From: Atopobium sp.
Lineage (GTDB): Bacteria; Actinomycetota; Coriobacteriia; Coriobacteriales; Atopobiaceae
Reading direction: 5' to 3'
Assembly: GCA_015259045.1 (NCBI GenBank)
Contig: JABZHD010000091.1
Coordinates: 1-5,086 of the forward strand
Length of the DNA: 5,086 nt
The position numbers were made by a program, and so were the translations under genes. Under the pieces are notes generated by a model. The model had not been told where the DNA came from, searched no databases, and was given only the letters and a program-made list of their open reading frames with translations. Positions 1 to 4,912 of the stretch are shown here, in pieces (positions within the stretch are counted from its first letter, which is position 1; the number at the start of each line of letters is the position of its first letter).

Positions 1-33
1 TAACACGCTGCAGAATCATAATCACCCGCATAT

Positions 34-77
34 GAACTGCCTCCCATTTCTTATGTCCAAGAAATGGGAGGCAGTTC
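34..77 (-). terminator. Perfect 19-bp hairpin downstream of the histidine kinase gene
   Basis: Arms at 34-52 and 59-77 are exact reverse complements (GAACTGCCTCCC... against ...GGGAGGCAGTTC) around the 6-nt loop ATGTCC. On the minus strand it begins 48 nt after the kinase stop codon, so it most likely marks the 3' end of the UBA-regulator-kinase transcript. There is no run of U after the stem in either direction, so it is not a textbook intrinsic terminator. It could instead be a U-less terminator, an RNA-stabilising 3' structure, or a shared structure for a converging gene to the left. The hairpin is directly visible; its function is inferred. Confidence 0.5.
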
Positions 78-106
78 TCGACTGGCGAGAAGGACCTTTT
101 ACTTTT
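75..106 (+). terminator. Possible weak plus-strand terminator, overlapping the long hairpin
   Basis: TTCTCG (75-80) and CGAGAA (86-91) form a 6-bp stem around ACTGG. On the plus strand it is followed by GGACC and then a T-rich stretch at 97-106 (TTTTACTTTT). It shares positions 75-77 with the long hairpin. It would make sense as a terminator for a plus-strand gene ending at or left of position 1, but no such gene can be seen, and the stem is short and separated from the T stretch by 5 nt. Confidence 0.2.
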
Positions 107-125
107 GGATGTGTCTTTGGGTTCA

Positions 126-1496
126 CTATGACATCTCTCGAGGTAAAACGATGGTAAAGCGTGTTCCTACACCCTCACGAGAGAGCACCTCAATAGAGCC
201 GTCATGATTATCGATAATCCATTTTGCGATGGATAGTCCAAGTCCAGAACCCTCGTTGCTTTCAATACGAGCGTTGTCGGCTCTCCAGAATCTCTCAAAT
301 ATATGAGCGGCTGCTGTCTCGGACATGCCCATACCTTCATCTTCGATTGAAACTTGAACGGTTTTCTCGTCATATGCGACATTAAAAGAAATGGTGGTCT
401 GAGAAGCAGAATATCGAGCAGCATTTTGTACGATGATACGGATAGACTGCTTAATCATTGCGGTGTCAGCAAGCACCTGATAGCGGTCATCCTTCAATAC
501 ACCTTGATCAAATTTCAGCACATAGTGATGATCTGGATCAATCATTTCCGACTCTTCACAGACCTCAGAAGTTATCCGTGCAAGATTGAGCTTAGTCTTT
601 GTGAGGGTATTTCTTCCTGCGTCTCCGCGTGCTAAGAAGAGGAGCTGCTCAACAAGGTCATGCATGTGTTCGCTCTCGGATTTGAGGGCAGCGATGGACT
701 CATCTAGTACCGCTTCGTCTGTCTTACCCCAGCGATCCAGCATGTCAGTATAACCTCGGATAACAGCTATAGGCGTGCGAAGCTCGTGGCTGGCATCGTT
801 GACAAAGCGCATCTGTTGCAATTTTGCTTCTTGCATGCGTTGAAGCAGTTTATTCAGGGCAATCTCAATACTTGCCAGGTCTTGGTCGCCCGTTTGAATC
901 TTTGGCGCGTTGATATTGGCTTCTTCAATTGCCTGTTCAAGACTCCTAATTTTCTCACTTTTGACCAGGACGTCATTTGTTGTAGCTTCGGTAGAAAGAA
1001 CATCACTATTTACTAGTTGGTCGGCTTTAAGTGCAAGTGTATTGAGGGGCTGAAGAGCTCTTCTGACGCGCCGCATATCACCGAAGAATGACAACAGATC
1101 AATGATTTCCCAGATAAGAATTGCAATATACATGGGCCAGAAGCGTGCTAACTCTTCGCCTAAATCAAATATTTTTGCGCCAAAAGTAGGGCCATGAACA
1201 ATGTATTTTATGCTTGAGAGTCCGTGTAAGAAAGTGAATCCAGTAAGAGAAATAGAGTGAGACTCAGTAGGGAAAAAACCTAGGTAAAAAGTACCTTGCG
1301 GAACATGCTGGTTATACATATAAATAAAAATCAGAGCAATAGTTACCAGTAAAAAGAGATCAAAGCCGACGTAATTCATCAGCTTCCGCCACCAAAATCC
1401 CCAGGTAATTACTCCAGCTGTCGACGAATCAGAGGGAGTAAAGAAAGGCTTTTTATGCTCTTGTATGGTGGACTGGTTATGCTTCTCTGATGACAT
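126..1496 (-). CDS. Membrane sensor histidine kinase of an OmpR-type two-component system
   Basis: The product senses a signal at the membrane, autophosphorylates on histidine and passes phosphate to the regulator encoded just upstream. It has 456 residues when started at the ATG at 1496-1494, which has GGAG 6 nt upstream; a GTG at 1508 would add 4 residues but lacks a comparable site. Visible parts: a cytoplasmic N-tail; TM1 at about 42-61; an extracytoplasmic loop of roughly 57 residues; TM2 at about 119-138, carrying acidic E130 and D133; a HAMP-like, partly helical linker to about 227; a HisKA H-box (ASHELRTP) with H237; then the ATPase domain with N-box (QNAARYS, N358), G1 (DEGMG, 386-390), F-box (FERFWRA, 400-406) and G2 (GSGLGL, 416-421). 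All catalytic boxes are intact. The start lies inside the regulator gene, a 20-bp overlap that implies translational coupling. The signal is unknown; the loop matches no sensor domain I recognise. Confidence 0.95.
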   Translation of the reverse strand: MSSEKHNQSTIQEHKKPFFTPSDSSTAGVITWGFWWRKLMNYVGFDLFLLVTIALIFIYMYNQHVPQGTFYLGFFPTESHSISLTGFTFLHGLSSIKYIVHGPTFGAKIFDLGEELARFWPMYIAILIWEIIDLLSFFGDMRRVRRALQPLNTLALKADQLVNSDVLSTEATTNDVLVKSEKIRSLEQAIEEANINAPKIQTGDQDLASIEIALNKLLQRMQEAKLQQMRFVNDASHELRTPIAVIRGYTDMLDRWGKTDEAVLDESIAALKSESEHMHDLVEQLLFLARGDAGRNTLTKTKLNLARITSEVCEESEMIDPDHHYVLKFDQGVLKDDRYQVLADTAMIKQSIRIIVQNAARYSASQTTISFNVAYDEKTVQVSIEDEGMGMSETAAAHIFERFWRADNARIESNEGSGLGLSIAKWIIDNHDGSIEVLSREGVGTRFTIVLPREMS

Positions 1497-2181
1497 ATCC
1501 GACTCCACGAACGGTAGTAATTAGCTTGATGTTGTAACGATCATCAATTTTTGCACGTAGATGAGCAATATGAACATCTACGTTATTAGTTTCTCCGGCA
1601 AACTCATAACCCAAGGCTTCAGAAGCAATACGCTCACGGCTCATGACAACACCAGCGTGCCCCATAAGCATACGGAGGACTTCGAATTCCTTAGTAGTAA
1701 GTTCGATTGAATCGTTCTTGACACAGACTTCTCTACGATCAACATCAAGCGAGACACCTTTAATTGTAAAGGTGCTTGTAGCAGCTGTTTGAGGAATTGT
1801 CGGGGAGTTCAAACTGTCTGCCTCATGATGTTTGAGGGCCACTCGAATGCGGGCGAGAAGTTCCTCTATCGCAAAAGGTTTGGTGAGGTAGTCATCTGCC
1901 CCCGCATCCAGACCAGCCACTTTATCCATCACCGAATCACGAGCAGTAAGCATGATAGTTGGCGTGTTTTTCTCGCGACGAATCCTTCTGAGAACTTCTA
2001 GACCATTAAGCTGGGGGAGAAGTACATCAAGCAAGATAAGGTCGTAGTCATTTGACAGTGCTTTTTCAGCTCCGGTTCTTCCGTCAAGAGCTTTGTCTAC
2101 TTCATAGCCCTCATGTTTAAGCTCGAGTTCTATAAAGCGTGCAATTTTTTCTTCATCTTCAACGATAAGAACCTTAACCAT
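1477..2181 (-). CDS. OmpR/PhoB-family response regulator
   Basis: This is a 234-residue DNA-binding regulator, a normal length for the family. The N-terminal receiver domain (about 2-118) has the acidic pocket E8/D9, phosphoacceptor D52 in LILLDVLLP, the switch residue T79 in MLTA and K101 in LTKPF. A poorly conserved linker (about 120-137, rich in S, T, P and A) leads to a winged-helix DNA-binding domain at about 138-232. That domain has the usual LTTKEFEVLRML helix, the NNVDVHIAHLRAKID recognition region and the closing TTVRGVGYVI wing. The ATG at 2181-2179 has only a weak upstream site (AGGCGAG). The gap of 53 nt from the upstream UBA/DUF4342 gene contains no clear terminator, so co-transcription is likely. 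Its partner is the overlapping histidine kinase. Its DNA targets are unknown; the divergent region at 2778-3099 is an obvious candidate. Confidence 0.96.
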   Translation of the reverse strand: MVKVLIVEDEEKIARFIELELKHEGYEVDKALDGRTGAEKALSNDYDLILLDVLLPQLNGLEVLRRIRREKNTPTIMLTARDSVMDKVAGLDAGADDYLTKPFAIEELLARIRVALKHHEADSLNSPTIPQTAATSTFTIKGVSLDVDRREVCVKNDSIELTTKEFEVLRMLMGHAGVVMSRERIASEALGYEFAGETNNVDVHIAHLRAKIDDRYNIKLITTVRGVGYVIREA

Positions 2182-2234
2182 TTTCTCGCCTAAATATCGA
2201 AGTTTTCTATTTTAGGTTTGGAACCAATTGCATT

Positions 2235-2777
2235 TTATTTTTTGTCGATAACATCTTTTTTGATGGAACCCGCTGCATCTGCAGCCTTATCCATTGCCTC
2301 ATTTACATCAACAACAATAGGATAAGCTCCCTGGATGTGATAGCGCATTTCAAAGAACAGACCAATGATGAGCAGCCAGAATGTAGCACCCCAGAGGAAT
2401 AGACCAACAATTGGAATAATTACTGGCATGGCCATGAACTGCTCGCCGCGACGAGTAACAATAAATTTTGTCTCTACGCTTTTATTAAACAGCTCCTTGC
2501 ACTTTTCCCAAAGAGAAGACATACTCTCTGAGAAATCAGACTTCTTGCTTGATTCTTGGTAAGCAATTTGAGCTGCTTCCATTTCTGGAGAAACGTCTGA
2601 CTGTGCAGCTGACTCAGTAGTATAGTTTGCAGTCTGCTTAGTGGACTTGCCCTGCTTCTCGAGCCAAATAATTGCATCAAGAACATTATCATCACAAGTG
2701 TCAAGTGCTGCCTTTGCGTCCTCGTAGCTTACGCCGCACTTCTCGCGAATTACTTCAACCTTTTCTAGCTTTTCCAT
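2235..2777 (-). CDS. UBA-like / DUF4342 domain membrane protein, function unknown
   Basis: The product has 180 residues. Residues 3-44 form a UBA-like three-helix unit (EKVEVIREKCGVSYEDAKAA... then DAIIWLEKQGK), similar in pattern to the N-terminal domain of elongation factor Ts. A polar, S/T/E/Q-rich linker covers about 45-85. The C-terminal part (about 86-155) resembles DUF4342: an amphipathic segment (SLWEKCKELFNKSVETKFIVTRRGE), one hydrophobic segment at about 117-142, then a polar charged tail. The expected location is the cytoplasmic membrane with the UBA domain inside, although topology is not proven. Start: ATG at 2777-2775, with AAAGGAAG 6 nt upstream. It is the first gene of the apparent operon with the regulator and kinase, so it may be an accessory factor or a target of that system. 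The family has no firmly established role that I know of. Confidence 0.9.
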   Translation of the reverse strand: MEKLEKVEVIREKCGVSYEDAKAALDTCDDNVLDAIIWLEKQGKSTKQTANYTTESAAQSDVSPEMEAAQIAYQESSKKSDFSESMSSLWEKCKELFNKSVETKFIVTRRGEQFMAMPVIIPIVGLFLWGATFWLLIIGLFFEMRYHIQGAYPIVVDVNEAMDKAADAAGSIKKDVIDKK

Positions 2778-2801
2778 GATCAGCTTCCTTTCGAGATGTT
2801 A

Positions 2802-2818
2802 AAGACGCCTCTCGTCTT
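2802..2818 (-). other. Small hairpin in the UBA gene leader RNA
   Basis: AAGACG (2802-2807) and CGTCTT (2813-2818) pair around a 5-nt loop, and on the minus strand the stem is followed by a short TTT. It sits about 10 nt upstream of the ribosome binding site of the UBA/DUF4342 gene. It may affect mRNA stability or translation. The stem is too short, and its U-run too weak, to be called an attenuator, and no known riboswitch fold is recognised. Confidence 0.3.
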
Positions 2819-2841
2819 CGTGATACATGGTCTCTTATAAA

Positions 2842-2869
2842 GATTAACCAATTATTGAGGTTAGATTAA
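2842..2869. repeat. Direct GATTAA pair, 22 bp apart
   Basis: GATTAA occurs at 2842-2847 and 2864-2869, a start-to-start distance of 22 bp or about two helical turns, so both copies face the same side of the DNA. TAACC (2845-2849) and GGTTA (2859-2863) between them also make a 5-bp inverted pair. The repeats lie downstream of the predicted minus-strand start site. OmpR/PhoB-type regulators bind direct repeats on one face, usually spaced about 11 bp, so this is a possible autoregulatory site, but six-base AT-rich words recur easily by chance. Confidence 0.25.
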
Positions 2870-2881
2870 GCTTTCATAAGT

Positions 2882-2910
2882 ATTTTAATGGGATTGTTTA
2901 CACGTCTCAA
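2882..2910 (-). promoter_or_regulatory. Sigma70-type promoter for the UBA-regulator-kinase operon
   Basis: Read on the minus strand, TTGAGA (2910-2905) is a 5 of 6 match to the -35 consensus. A 17-bp spacer leads to TAAAAT (2887-2882), a 5 of 6 match to the -10 consensus. Transcription would begin near 2875, giving a leader of about 97 nt before the UBA/DUF4342 ATG. Motifs and spacing are directly visible; activity is inferred. Confidence 0.6.
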
Positions 2911-2924
2911 TTACAGGCAGCGCC

Positions 2925-2945
2925 CTTACCACTTACCGATTACTT
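2925..2945 (+). repeat. Three tandem imperfect heptamers
   Basis: CTTACCA (2925-2931), CTTACCG (2932-2938) and ATTACTT (2939-2945) lie directly end to end. The first two differ only at the last base; the third is degenerate. They lie between the two predicted promoters, upstream of both -35 boxes. They could bind a regulator, but such a short repeat may be accidental. Confidence 0.25.
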
Positions 2946-2961
2946 ATAAAACTAGCTTGTT

Positions 2962-3008
2962 TTAGCTATTCAGCAGTTTGAAACTATTAAATAGTTATAT
3001 ATAGCTAA
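2962..3008. promoter_or_regulatory. Nested dyads over the transporter promoter, candidate operator
   Basis: Three inverted repeats overlap here. The outer arms TTAGCTAT (2962-2969) and ATAGCTAA (3001-3008) are exact 8-bp reverse complements. Inside lie AACTATT-A-AATAGTT (2982-2996), a perfect 7-1-7 dyad, and AGTTT-G-AAACT (2975-2985), a perfect 5-1-5 dyad that shares bases with it. The 7-1-7 dyad covers part of the proposed -35 and the spacer of the transporter promoter, a typical place for a repressor site. No known regulator box is matched with confidence. Confidence 0.4.
2978..3005 (+). promoter_or_regulatory. Probable promoter of the ABC transporter operon
   Basis: TTGAAA (2978-2983) is a reasonable -35 box. 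A -10 lies in the run TATATATAGC; TATAGC (3000-3005) gives a 16-bp spacer, while TATATA (2998-3003) is a better box but with only 14 bp. Transcription would begin near 3010-3012, leaving a leader of about 88 nt before the ATG at 3100. The exact -10 is uncertain. Confidence 0.45.
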
Positions 3009-3083
3009 CTTATGGCAGTTGAAGCCTTGCTTTCTCTGTCAAAGCCAGCCTGAATAACAGACACTACATTGTGAGTTTGTGGC

Positions 3084-3089
3084 AGGAGG
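3084..3089 (+). promoter_or_regulatory. Ribosome binding site that fixes the transporter start
   Basis: A full AGGAGG lies here. The frame is open further upstream to a GTG at 3079, but starting there would place the ribosome binding site inside the coding region. The ATG at 3100 is 10 nt downstream and the GTG at 3094 is only 4 nt downstream. The ATG is therefore preferred, with the GTG at 3094 as second choice. Confidence 0.7.
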
Positions 3090-3099
3090 CGGTGTGGGT

Positions 3100-4179
3100 A
3101 TGGCAAATCGTCAAAATCAAAGTGTTCAAGCTACTGAGTGTAACCAAAATACAAAACAGGATCCTCAGCAATCTGAAGTAAATCCTGTTGCAGTATTGCT
3201 CGAGTGGTCAGACAGAAAAAGTATGTACGCGCTCTCTGTCATCCTTGCCATTATTGGCGTTTTGGGAGGAATGGTTCCCTACGTTGCCGCGGGCAACATG
3301 GTGGTTGGTATCTTTAATGGAATTCAAGAATGGTCGTTTTACCTGTATTGGGGACTTATAGCGGGTCTTAGTTATTTAGTAAAAATAGTTTTTCACCATC
3401 TTTCAACTATCGTTTCTCATAAGGCAACGTTTGCGACAATTGCAAACATGCGCACCCGAGTGGCAAAGAAGCTGACAACTATCCCCATGGGATATGTGCT
3501 TGATACGCCATCCGGCTCTCTCAAACGCCTCTTGGTCGAGAAGATCGATAGTATTGAAACCACACTTGCCCATGCAGTTCCTGAACTTACTTCAAACCTT
3601 ACGGCTGCTTTTGCGGTTTTTGTGTACCTCATTGTTTTGGATTGGCGTCTTGCTCTTGCTGCTCTACTCACTATTATTGTGGGACTTGCCTGTTTATCAG
3701 GCATGATGAAAGACTATGAGTATTGGTATCAAAATACTATCGTAACTGGTAAAGAGATGAATAATGCTTCAGTTGAGTATGTGTCTGGAATTGAGGTAAT
3801 TAAGGCTTTTGGACAGTCTGCTAGCTCTTACGAGAAGTTCTCAAAGGCTGTTTACGCTTCTGCCCATGCTTTTATTGATTGGATGAGCCACTGCCAAATC
3901 TGGCAGGATGCCATGTTGTCAATTGCTCCTGCAACGTTAGTAACGGTATTACCCCTTGGATGCTTGTTTGTGCTTCAGGGAACTCTTTCTCCTTCTACGT
4001 TTGTTATGTGTGCCGTGCTTTCTTTAGGAATTTTTCAGCCGCTCTTTGAAGCAATGAGCTTTATGGATTCCCTTGCACAGGTAGGCTCTGTCGTTAAAGA
4101 AATTTCTGAGGTATTGAACTACCCAGATCAGGTGAGAGCCGAGGACCCTTGTACGCTTGAGGGCACTAAATTAAACTGA
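3100..4179 (+). CDS. Transmembrane-domain part of the broken ABC transporter
   Basis: This is the 359-residue open part before the frame break. A polar, Q/N-rich N-tail (1 to about 25) precedes an ABC type-1 membrane domain. Six hydrophobic segments can be placed at about 43-65, 79-100, 165-181, 182-200, 270-293 and 297-318. Between segments 2 and 3 lies a long cytoplasmic stretch (RTRVAKKLTTIPMGYVLDT, then HAVPEL) that in this fold carries the first coupling region. EYVSGIEVIKAFG, after segment 4, is the usual second coupling region. The last residues before the stop (DPCTLEGTKLN) already belong to the linker leading into the ATPase. Alone, this product has no ATP-binding site and could not energise transport, unless it uses the ATPase of the downstream partner or the -1 frame part is also made. 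Confidence 0.85.
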   Translation: MANRQNQSVQATECNQNTKQDPQQSEVNPVAVLLEWSDRKSMYALSVILAIIGVLGGMVPYVAAGNMVVGIFNGIQEWSFYLYWGLIAGLSYLVKIVFHHLSTIVSHKATFATIANMRTRVAKKLTTIPMGYVLDTPSGSLKRLLVEKIDSIETTLAHAVPELTSNLTAAFAVFVYLIVLDWRLALAALLTIIVGLACLSGMMKDYEYWYQNTIVTGKEMNNASVEYVSGIEVIKAFGQSASSYEKFSKAVYASAHAFIDWMSHCQIWQDAMLSIAPATLVTVLPLGCLFVLQGTLSPSTFVMCAVLSLGIFQPLFEAMSFMDSLAQVGSVVKEISEVLNYPDQVRAEDPCTLEGTKLN

Positions 4180-4180
4180 G
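4165..4180 (+). other. Frame-break site between membrane and ATPase domains
   Basis: The frame reads ACT AAA TTA AAC TGA, while the ATPase frame reads ATT AAA CTG AGT GAT from 4170, directly after an in-frame TAA (4167-4169). One extra A in the AAA run (4168-4170) would give T-K-I-K-L-S-D-V-R-F-S-Y, a normal opening for this ATPase type; an extra T at 4171-4172 or A at 4173-4175 would also restore the frame. ATTAAAC (4170-4176), directly before the UGA, resembles but does not match a -1 slippery heptamer (X XXY YYZ), because its first three bases differ. GAGGG (4159-4163) lies just upstream. I see no strong downstream stem. Confidence 0.85.
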
Positions 4181-4898
4181 TGATGTTCGTTTCTCGTATG
4201 GAAGTAATGAGGTAATTCACGGAATTAATCTAGATATTGAGCCAGGACAAGTTACGGCACTTGTTGGTCCAAGTGGATCAGGTAAGTCTACTGTTGCACG
4301 GCTTATCGCAGGTTTCTGGGATCCAAATGAAGGGTCTGTTTCTATTGGAGGACAAGATATTCGTTCCTGCACTCCAACTCAACTTGCAGACCTTGTAGCT
4401 TACGTTGATCAAGATAGTTACCTTTTTGACGAGACCATTATGGAAAATATCAGGATGGGCAAAAAAGACGCTACTGATGAAGAGGTAATTGCTTGTGCAA
4501 AAGCTTCTGGCTGCCATAACTTTATCCAATCGCTTCCTCATGGTTATCAAACGGTTGTAGGAGGCTCGGGAGGACACCTTTCTGGTGGCGAGCGTCAGCG
4601 CGTGGCAATTGCTCGAGCTATGCTCAAAAATGCACCTATTATCATGCTCGACGAAGCAACGGCCTACGCGGATCCAGAATCAGAAGCAGAGGTTGAATCT
4701 GCAGTTGCAAAGCTGGTGGCTGATAAAACGCTGGTGGTTATTGCGCACCGTCTTTCTACCGTACAAAATGCCGACAAAATTGTTGTTGTTAATAATGGCT
4801 CCATTGAAGCTGAGGGTACGCACGAGCAGCTTATGGAGGCATGTCCGCTCTATGCAACCATGTATCGCGCTCATATCGGCGCACTTGATGAGGCTTAA
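4170..4898 (+). CDS. ATPase (NBD) part of the broken ABC transporter, -1 frame
   Basis: About 242 codons encode a complete ABC ATPase domain. Visible motifs: A-loop tyrosine in RFSYG (Tyr codon 4197), Walker A GPSGSGKST (4266-4292), Q-loop glutamine in VDQDSYLF (4410), signature LSGGERQR (4578-4601), Walker B with catalytic glutamate IIMLDE (4638-4655), D-loop ATAYADPE and H-loop histidine in VIAHRL (4746). All catalytic residues are present. The frame has no ATG, GTG or TTG before the ATG at 4440, which lies after Walker A and the Q-loop, so a useful separate protein would need a non-standard start such as ATT 4170 (GAGGG a few nt upstream) or CTG 4176. It is therefore better read as the C-terminal half of the preceding frame. 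The D-loop departs from the common ATSALD. Confidence 0.88.
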   Translation: MKLSDVRFSYGSNEVIHGINLDIEPGQVTALVGPSGSGKSTVARLIAGFWDPNEGSVSIGGQDIRSCTPTQLADLVAYVDQDSYLFDETIMENIRMGKKDATDEEVIACAKASGCHNFIQSLPHGYQTVVGGSGGHLSGGERQRVAIARAMLKNAPIIMLDEATAYADPESEAEVESAVAKLVADKTLVVIAHRLSTVQNADKIVVVNNGSIEAEGTHEQLMEACPLYATMYRAHIGALDEA

Positions 4899-4912
4899 GG
4901 AGGGGAGTAGCA

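Larger units (their letters stand above)
2778..3099. other. Divergent control region between the two operons
   Basis: About 320 bp with no credible protein gene. Going left to right it holds the UBA gene ribosome binding site (2784-2791), a small leader hairpin (2802-2818), a pair of GATTAA repeats (2842-2869), a minus-strand sigma70-type promoter (2882-2910), a tandem heptamer (2925-2945), a cluster of dyads over a probable plus-strand promoter (2962-3008), and an untranslated leader of roughly 85-90 nt ending in the AGGAGG site at 3084-3089. Regions between these elements show nothing I can name. Confidence 0.75.
3100..4898 (+). pseudogene. Type-1 ABC transporter (TMD-NBD half), frame broken by one base
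   Basis: This is the whole gene read across the frame break. Adding one base near 4168-4176 restores an uninterrupted product of about 599 residues, the usual size of a half-transporter with an N-terminal membrane domain and a C-terminal ATPase. As written, the first part ends at TGA 4177-4179 after 359 codons, and the ATPase continues in the -1 frame to TAA 4896-4898. Everything else looks conserved and under selection: both halves are free of other stops and all ATPase motifs are present. That favours a very recent mutation, a sequencing error or recoding over an old pseudogene. It pairs with the second half-transporter at 4913. The substrate is unknown; resemblance to IrtAB/YbtPQ-type siderophore transporters is a tentative inference from motif recall. 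Confidence 0.8.

Noticed and set aside
1..33. Possible tRNA end or end of a neighbouring gene at the left edge
   Set aside because: No T-arm or acceptor pattern can be seen. The TAA at 1-3 could be a stop codon, but there is no coding sequence in view to support it.
2888..2965. Plus-strand 25-codon frame starting with ATG inside the intergenic region
   Set aside because: It has no ribosome binding site, overlaps the predicted minus-strand promoter, and its composition does not look protein-like.
3029..3045. Short stem GCTTT/AAAGC in the transporter leader
   Set aside because: A 5-bp stem with a 7-nt loop is at chance level, and no U-run or known riboswitch core accompanies it.
3012..3053. 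13-codon frame (starts MAVEALL) just downstream of the transporter promoter, a possible leader peptide
   Set aside because: It has no ribosome binding site. Its ATG coincides with the estimated transcription start, so a leaderless peptide is conceivable, but there is no codon run or attenuator to support it.
3079..3099. GTG at 3079 as transporter start, adding seven glycine-rich residues
   Set aside because: The AGGAGG site would then lie inside the coding region, and no ribosome binding site precedes the GTG.
4440..4898. Separate small ATPase gene starting at the ATG at 4440
   Set aside because: It would lack Walker A and the Q-loop, has no ribosome binding site, and the same frame carries these motifs upstream to 4170. 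It is the tail of the full ATPase domain.
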